Below are positions 19,965-20,657 of a stretch of 20,657 nucleotides of DNA, piece after piece (within the stretch, counting starts at the first letter, position 1; every line of letters starts with the position of its first letter). The stretch comes from a virus, in IMG/VR virus record IMGVR_UViG_3300048591_000339, positions 1 through 20,657 of that record; one strand, written 5' to 3'. Made by a program: the position numbers and the translations under genes. The notes below the pieces were generated by a model. That model made no database searches. It worked only from the letters and a program-made list of their open reading frames with translations, and had not been told where the DNA came from.

Positions 19965-20559
19965 GAGAAACCTCTTTGTGTCTAGCGTTTGAGCAGACGC
20001 GCGAGCAGAACTTATTTTGCCCTTTCAAAATTGCGTTTCGTCGGCGCCAAAACCTTTCACCGCAACGCTCACAATGAAAATGCCCACCAGTCTTGCCTGC
20101 CTCACCTATGCGCTTTGCATGGGCGCTTCCTGCAAACTTGTGGCCTGACATGCCAGGGCCGCCATCCGTCACGTTCAGAAGCGTGTTCTTGTGTATGACC
20201 ACCCAATGACGCTCGCGCGATACCCTGTCGCGCTCGTCAACCTGCTCAAGAACAACAGCTTCAAAACCATCGAAGTTTTCGAGTACCCACACATGGAAAG
20301 GCAAGTCACTACCCGACTTAGCCTCGCCAACATGAGCCCTTATTCGATCTCTCATGCTTCGCGATGTGCTGCCTATGTAAACAAAAGCACACTGCCAATT
20401 TTTCCGAATCCCGTAGATCAGGACTCTCTTTGGCTCGTTGATGATTTTTACACGCGCGCCAGCGCAATCTATCGGCGGCTCGCTTTCCAGCTTCTTCCGG
20501 CATTCCTCGATGGCAAGGGCGTAAGACTTCGCGGAGTTGTCGGCTGCGTCGTAGCTCAA
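19951..20559 (-). CDS. GIY-YIG nuclease with C-terminal zinc finger
   Basis: This 202-residue protein has the GIY-YIG core: YGI at 49-51, YIG at 61-63 in AFVYIGSTSRSMRDRIRAHV, a basic RDRIRAH, and a Glu in RERHWVVIH (Glu116) followed by NVTDGGPGMSGHKF. The C-terminal end has two Cys pairs (163/166 and 185/189) in CERCGERFW and FCSRVCS, a zinc-finger layout typical of homing-endonuclease-like proteins. It likely cuts or nicks DNA at a site chosen by the finger. It starts with TTG at 20559 behind AGGAG (6-base spacing), overlapping the upstream stop (TTGA), and overlaps the methyltransferase gene. It could be a freestanding homing nuclease, an anti-host nuclease or part of a nuclease-methyltransferase pair. 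Confidence 0.85.
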   Translation of the reverse strand: MSYDAADNSAKSYALAIEECRKKLESEPPIDCAGARVKIINEPKRVLIYGIRKNWQCAFVYIGSTSRSMRDRIRAHVGEAKSGSDLPFHVWVLENFDGFEAVVLEQVDERDRVSRERHWVVIHKNTLLNVTDGGPGMSGHKFAGSAHAKRIGEAGKTGGHFHCERCGERFWRRRNAILKGQNKFCSRVCSNARHKEVSHVEA

Positions 20560-20657
20560 GGCGTTCTCCTGACAACCTTCGTCTTGGTGCTTTTCTTGGC
20601 TCGAATAGCCGCCGATGCGTCGTGATAGACGGGCTTAACCTTGACCTTGCCGCCCTT
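20556..20657 (-). CDS. Partial gene with Lys-rich C-terminus
   Basis: The frame is open from the right edge to TGA at 20558-20556, where it overlaps the TTG start of the GIY-YIG gene. The visible 33 residues are strongly basic (KGGKVKVKPVYHDASAAIRA at the edge, then several Lys/Arg). The tail and tight junction suggest it is the preceding gene of the same operon, possibly a nucleic-acid-binding protein, but too little is present to name it. Confidence 0.55.
   Translation of the reverse strand, partial: KGGKVKVKPVYHDASAAIRAKKSTKTKVVRRTP

Noticed and set aside
1-20657. Search for tRNA genes, CRISPR arrays, integrase, attachment sites and insertion sequences
   Set aside because: No cloverleaf-like segment, regular repeat-spacer series, recombinase motif or terminal inverted repeat with transposase was recognised by eye.

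Overview
The window is part of a tailed-phage (or prophage) genome and most resembles a short-tailed podovirus of the P22-like assembly type. The diagnostic set is a terminase pair, a P22-type portal, a scaffold, a DUF4043/N4-gp56-type major capsid protein, a gp4-like head-tail adaptor and a gp10-like tail nozzle. Base composition is GC-rich and nearly every gene junction is a 1-14 base overlap (ATGA, TAATG, TGATG, TTGA), as is usual for phage operons. I infer a proteobacterial host, perhaps an alphaproteobacterium, from composition and from the style of the accessory membrane proteins. No integrase, tRNA, CRISPR array, endolysin or DNA polymerase lies within the window, and both ends cut through genes.

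Layout. (1) 16441 down to 1, minus strand: a long morphogenesis operon. It reads, in order of transcription: coiled-coil membrane protein (15305-16441), small membrane protein, small unknown, small terminase, large terminase, portal-like protein A (11090-13186), small structural protein, lectin-like fibre, two unknowns, P22-type portal B (6436-8616), scaffold, major capsid protein, decoration protein, a strong internal terminator (3566-3598), an XhlA/holin-like protein, gp4-like adaptor, gp10-like nozzle, a second fibre and a partial gene. (2) 16442-17300: a control region. It has a 309-base gene-free stretch with nested inverted repeats, a two-gene operon led by a ribbon-helix-helix (RHH) regulator, and back-to-back divergent promoters, each overlapping one copy of a 13-bp repeat. 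(3) 17298-18710, plus strand: an 80-residue unknown, a 34-residue membrane microprotein and a 312-residue membrane protein ending in a winged-helix-like domain, closed by a good terminator. (4) 18745-20657, minus strand: an accessory operon with a basic C-terminal fragment, a GIY-YIG nuclease with a zinc finger, a DNA methyltransferase and a NusG/RfaH-like elongation factor. The last two junctions are TTG starts with strong Shine-Dalgarno sequences.

How the parts may work together (inference). The RHH protein probably controls both divergent promoters. The phage NusG paralogue may modify host RNA polymerase so that it reads through terminators such as the one inside the late operon. The most unusual points are: two unrelated-looking portal proteins in one structural operon; a pair of membrane proteins sharing the plan three TM helices, coiled coil with a central CxxxC, one TM helix and a soluble C-terminus, one of which ends in a probable DNA-binding domain and could be a membrane-anchored one-component sensor; and the phage-encoded NusG-like factor.
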